The notes beneath the pieces are model-generated. The model was given only the letters and a program-made list of their open reading frames with translations, did no database searches and was not told the origin of the DNA. A stretch of DNA of 8,672 nt from NCBI GenBank assembly GCA_964628385.1, contig CAZVOD010000127.1, positions 1 to 8,672 of the forward strand, given 5' to 3'. The stretch is from JANQPA01 sp964628385. Lineage in GTDB: Bacteria > Bacteroidota > Bacteroidia > Chitinophagales > Saprospiraceae. Position numbers and translations under genes: made by a program. Positions within the stretch are counted from its first letter, which is position 1. Each line of letters starts with the position of its first letter. Shown here piece after piece: positions 6,952 to 8,672 of the stretch.

Positions 6952-7024
6952 CATTGAGTTAACATCCAATTTATAAATTTTTGGATGTAAAATTCACGCG
7001 GCTCAAATTAACCTTAACTCAATG
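6952..7024 (+). promoter_or_regulatory. Nested inverted repeats covering the xer leader and start codon
   Basis: CATTGAGTTAA (6952-6962) is the exact reverse complement of TTAACTCAATG (7014-7024), an 11-bp perfect inverted repeat whose right arm contains the ATG of the recombinase gene. Inside it ACATCCAA (6962-6969) pairs with TTGGATGT (6981-6988), an 8-bp stem around an 11-nt AT-only loop. A transcript arriving from pdxJ could fold so that the start codon is buried in the long stem. If transcription starts inside the region instead, the left arm is not transcribed and the repeats could act as DNA operator sites. No T run follows, so it is not a standard terminator. The pairing is seen in the sequence; the role is inferred. 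Confidence 0.5.
6954..6981 (+). promoter_or_regulatory. Weak candidate promoter of the xer gene
   Basis: TTG (6954-6956) lies 17 nt before TAAATTTT (6974-6981), which matches TAnnTTTG except at the last base. The start would be near 6988, with about 34 nt of leader. The TTG overlaps the left arm of the long inverted repeat and the -7-like box overlaps the inner hairpin, so a protein bound to the repeats would block it. Confidence 0.25.
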
Positions 7025-7930
7025 CAAAAAACTGCTTTCGAACATTACCTGAAATATGAAAAAAGACTTTCAGACCACAGTCTGGTCGCATATTCTAAAG
7101 ATGTGGAGCAGTTTTTTGATTACATCGCTTCTTTTGATGGTCTCAAAGTGCCTGACGTACGCCACACACACGTCCGTTCCTGGATAGTGGATTTGTTGAG
7201 TCAGGGTAGAGCGCCGCGAACTATTTCTAGAAAAATTGCAAGTATAAAGGCTTACTATCGGTTTTTGATGCAGCAGGAATTAATAGAGCAAAATCCAGCA
7301 GTAGGGGTAAGCTTACCTAAAATTGACAGGCTTTTACCGGCCTACTTGCAGGAAAGTGAAGTGGCGCGGTTATTCCATATGCTTTTTGAGAATGAAGAAA
7401 ACGAATACAACAAGCTCAGAGATAAGCTGTTGATAGCGCTGCTCTACGGAACGGGCCTGCGAAGGTCAGAGCTTATCGGCCTGCGGGTAGAAGATATAGA
7501 CCTTTGGGCAGCACAAATAAAGGTTTTGGGAAAGGGGAACAAAGAGCGACTTTTACCACTAGGCCCTTTTTTAGTTGAATTGCTGGATAAGTTTTTGGCG
7601 CTAAGGGCAGCGACTTTCCCCGATCTTATTCATTCCCATTTATTGTTAACCGAAAAGGGAAAGCCCTTGTATCCTAAAATGGTTTATAATACGGTCCGGC
7701 AATATTTGAGCGGAGTAACTACTTTGGAGCAGAAGAGCCCGCATGTGCTCCGTCACACTTTTGCTACCCACCTGACTAACAAAGGCGCTAACCTCAATGC
7801 TGTAAAAGAACTTTTGGGGCACTCAAGCCTGGCGGCTACACAAATCTACACTCATAATTCTATTGATCAGCTAAAAAAAGTGTACGAGCAGGCGCACCCC
7901 AAAGCCAAAGAAAATCCTGACAATCCCTAA
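7022..7930 (+). CDS. xerC: Xer-type site-specific tyrosine recombinase
   Basis: Xer recombinases resolve chromosome dimers at dif, cutting DNA through a 3'-phosphotyrosine link. The 302-aa protein is the usual Xer length. An N-terminal SAM-like DNA-binding domain spans about residues 5-88 and includes TISRKIASIKAYYRFL. The catalytic domain spans about 105-290. The full active site is visible: Arg147 in GTGLRRSE, Lys171 in LGKGNKERLLPLG, His241 and Arg244 in PHVLRHTFATHL, His267 in LLGHSSL, and nucleophile Tyr276 in TQIYTH. The XerC label rests on its place next to hpf and tRNA-Thr, the usual site of this gene in Bacteroidota; XerC and XerD cannot be told apart firmly from sequence alone. A mobile-element integrase is less likely because the length and neighbours are those of a chromosomal gene. 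It lies 65 bp upstream of hpf, probably cotranscribed. Its ATG sits in an 11-bp inverted repeat. Confidence 0.93.
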   Translation: MQKTAFEHYLKYEKRLSDHSLVAYSKDVEQFFDYIASFDGLKVPDVRHTHVRSWIVDLLSQGRAPRTISRKIASIKAYYRFLMQQELIEQNPAVGVSLPKIDRLLPAYLQESEVARLFHMLFENEENEYNKLRDKLLIALLYGTGLRRSELIGLRVEDIDLWAAQIKVLGKGNKERLLPLGPFLVELLDKFLALRAATFPDLIHSHLLLTEKGKPLYPKMVYNTVRQYLSGVTTLEQKSPHVLRHTFATHLTNKGANLNAVKELLGHSSLAATQIYTHNSIDQLKKVYEQAHPKAKENPDNP

Positions 7931-7995
7931 GGACTACCTCCGCCAGTAACTGAAGCATCAAACTATTTTTTTCATACCTATAAAATCAAAAAATT

Positions 7996-8313
7996 ATGAG
8001 AGTACTTACCGAAGCTGTACAGTTTAAAGCTGACATTAAGCTCATCCAATTTATCGAGGAACGCCTCAGTAAGCTAGATCATTTTTTTGATCAGATCATT
8101 AATGCCAAGGTGGTATTGCGTTTGGAAAATGCCAGCAAAATTAAGGACAAAGTTGTAGAAGTAAGTATTCATGTACCGGGCGACCGTCTGTTTGCTAAAT
8201 CTACGGACAAGACATTTGAAGCCGCTATTGACGATGTCACTCACGCACTAGAGCGCCAACTCAAAAAATACAAAGCTAAAGTAAGACAAAAAACTGGCAT
8301 CCGGGAGGCATAG
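7996..8313 (+). CDS. hpf: Ribosome hibernation-promoting factor, short form (HPF/RaiA family)
   Basis: Proteins of this family bind the 30S decoding region of idle ribosomes during slow growth, blocking tRNA and mRNA entry and protecting the particles. The 105-aa protein is a single S30AE domain with the expected beta-alpha-beta-beta-beta-alpha order: a strand near residues 2-10, a helix with LIQFIEERLSKLDHFF, strands around AKVVLRLE, KVVEVSIHVPG and RLFAKSTD, and a C-terminal helix with AIDDVTHALERQLKKYKAK. The Lys/Arg-rich end fits contact with rRNA. It lacks the C-terminal dimerisation domain of long HPF, so by itself it belongs to the short HPF/YfiA class. It follows the xer gene after 65 bp with only a poor -7-like site between, and ends 21 bp before a strong hairpin terminator. 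It may also be named raiA. Confidence 0.95.
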   Translation: MRVLTEAVQFKADIKLIQFIEERLSKLDHFFDQIINAKVVLRLENASKIKDKVVEVSIHVPGDRLFAKSTDKTFEAAIDDVTHALERQLKKYKAKVRQKTGIREA

Positions 8314-8334
8314 ATCATCCTGATCTTATGCATC

Positions 8335-8368
8335 AAGCCCCCTGCGTTGTATTGCGCTGGGGGCTTTT
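8335..8368 (+). terminator. Rho-independent terminator after hpf
   Basis: AAGCCCCC (8335-8342) pairs with GGGGGCTT (8359-8366). A T-T mismatch is followed by a GCG/CGC inner stem (8344-8346 with 8355-8357), and the stem runs into TTTT (8365-8368). It is the most GC-rich hairpin in the window and marks the end of the xer-hpf transcript. Confidence 0.85.
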
Positions 8369-8414
8369 GTGGTTATTAGCAGGTATTTTTTCTGAACTGT
8401 ACTCAAAATCAGCC

Positions 8415-8441
8415 TTTTTTACGGCTTTTCACCGTAAAAAA
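8415..8441. repeat. Perfect 10-bp inverted repeat between hpf and tRNA-Thr
   Basis: TTTTTTACGG (8415-8424) and CCGTAAAAAA (8432-8441) are exact reverse complements around a 7-nt CTTTTCA loop. The T tract lies on the 5' arm and the A tract on the 3' arm on both strands, the opposite of a normal intrinsic terminator. A cruciform or a binding site for a dimeric regulator is more likely. It lies 46 bp after the hpf terminator and 35 bp before a -7-like box. Confidence 0.55.
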
Positions 8442-8476
8442 TACTTCGGTGGGTTTCTCAATTTCTTAGATTATTA

Positions 8477-8484
8477 TAAATTTG
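8477..8484 (+). promoter_or_regulatory. Candidate upstream -7 box before tRNA-Thr
   Basis: TAAATTTG is an exact TAnnTTTG match, with a start expected near 8491. No TTG/TTTG element is found at the right distance upstream. It could be a second, weaker promoter for the tRNA transcript. Confidence 0.3.
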
Positions 8485-8524
8485 CGCCATCCTATTAAAG
8501 AACAGCAAAAAAAGGAGAATAAGG

Positions 8525-8555
8525 TTTGTTTTTTGTTGTTTTTGTAATATCTTTG
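8525..8555 (+). promoter_or_regulatory. Promoter of the tRNA-Thr transcript
   Basis: TTTG (8525-8528) and TATCTTTG (8548-8555) are separated by 19 nt, an almost ideal Bacteroidota -33/-7 promoter (TTTG, about 19 nt, TAnnTTTG). Transcription would start near 8562, about 50 nt before the mature tRNA. This is the best-formed promoter in the window, as expected for a stable-RNA transcript. Around it the DNA is strongly T-rich. Confidence 0.7.
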
Positions 8556-8611
8556 CAATCGCTTTGAGAAACGACTTAAAGTTTCCTTAAAATTATGGGT
8601 TTAGACACTAT

Positions 8612-8672
8612 GCCAGTATAGCTCAGTTGGCCAGAGCAGCTGATTTGTAATCAGCGGGTCGGGGGTTCGAAT
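8612..8672 (+). tRNA. tRNA-Thr(TGT), cut off by the window edge
   Basis: The visible part folds as a tRNA: acceptor 5' strand GCCAGTA (8612-8618), D stem GCTC/GAGC (8621-8624 with 8634-8637), anticodon stem GCTGA/TCAGC (8639-8643 with 8651-8655), anticodon loop TTTGTAA with anticodon TGT (8646-8648), variable loop 8656-8660, and T-stem 5' strand GGGGG followed by TTCGAAT. The sequence stops at the T loop, so the 3' T strand, 3' acceptor strand and CCA lie outside. TGT reads the threonine codon ACA. In Bacteroidota this tRNA usually stands directly before tuf, often with further tRNAs. Confidence 0.95.

Noticed and set aside
7022..7930. Tyrosine recombinase as the integrase of a mobile element ending at the tRNA-Thr gene
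   Set aside because: tRNA genes are common integration sites, but the recombinase has chromosomal Xer length and motifs, hpf sits between it and the tRNA, the tRNA looks intact as far as seen, and no direct repeat of the tRNA end is present in the window.

Overview
This window looks like a chromosomal segment of a member of the Bacteroidota, most likely from the Cytophagales side. Four things point there. Several genes and the tRNA have a TAnnTTTG-type -7 promoter box, the form used by the primary sigma factor of this phylum. Translation starts lack Shine-Dalgarno sequences. The lysyl-tRNA synthetase core reads like other Bacteroidota enzymes. The right edge carries xer recombinase, hpf and tRNA-Thr(TGT) in the order usually found just upstream of tuf in this phylum. 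The base composition is moderately AT-rich and even, with no insertion sequence, CRISPR array, prophage or other sign of recent transfer.

Layout from left to right. A leader with a -7 box (1-156) is followed by lysS (+). Converging on it is a small gene of unknown function (-), separated by 7 bp and sharing a possible hairpin terminator. A divergent 155-bp gap leads to a cytosolic-looking WG-repeat protein (+), built almost wholly of ten 34-residue units. Its stop codon lies 2 bp from the end of a leftward cluster of three membrane genes. In transcription order these are a CPBP-family putative intramembrane metalloprotease, cdsA and psd. CdsA makes CDP-diacylglycerol and Psd performs the last step of phosphatidylethanolamine synthesis, so this is a phospholipid operon with a membrane protease at its head. 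Divergent from it is pdxJ (+), the ring-closing step of vitamin B6 synthesis. Then come a Xer-type tyrosine recombinase (+) and the ribosome hibernation factor hpf (+), which ends in a clear intrinsic terminator. The last 300 bp hold a perfect 10-bp inverted repeat, two promoter-like sites and a tRNA-Thr cut off by the window edge.

Most genes are conserved housekeeping functions and I see no clear new multi-gene system. The points most worth a second look are an 11-bp perfect inverted repeat that includes the xer start codon and encloses a second hairpin, a large N-terminal insertion in LysRS, the strict 34-residue period of the WG protein, the unknown 130-aa protein, and the perfect palindrome between hpf and tRNA-Thr.
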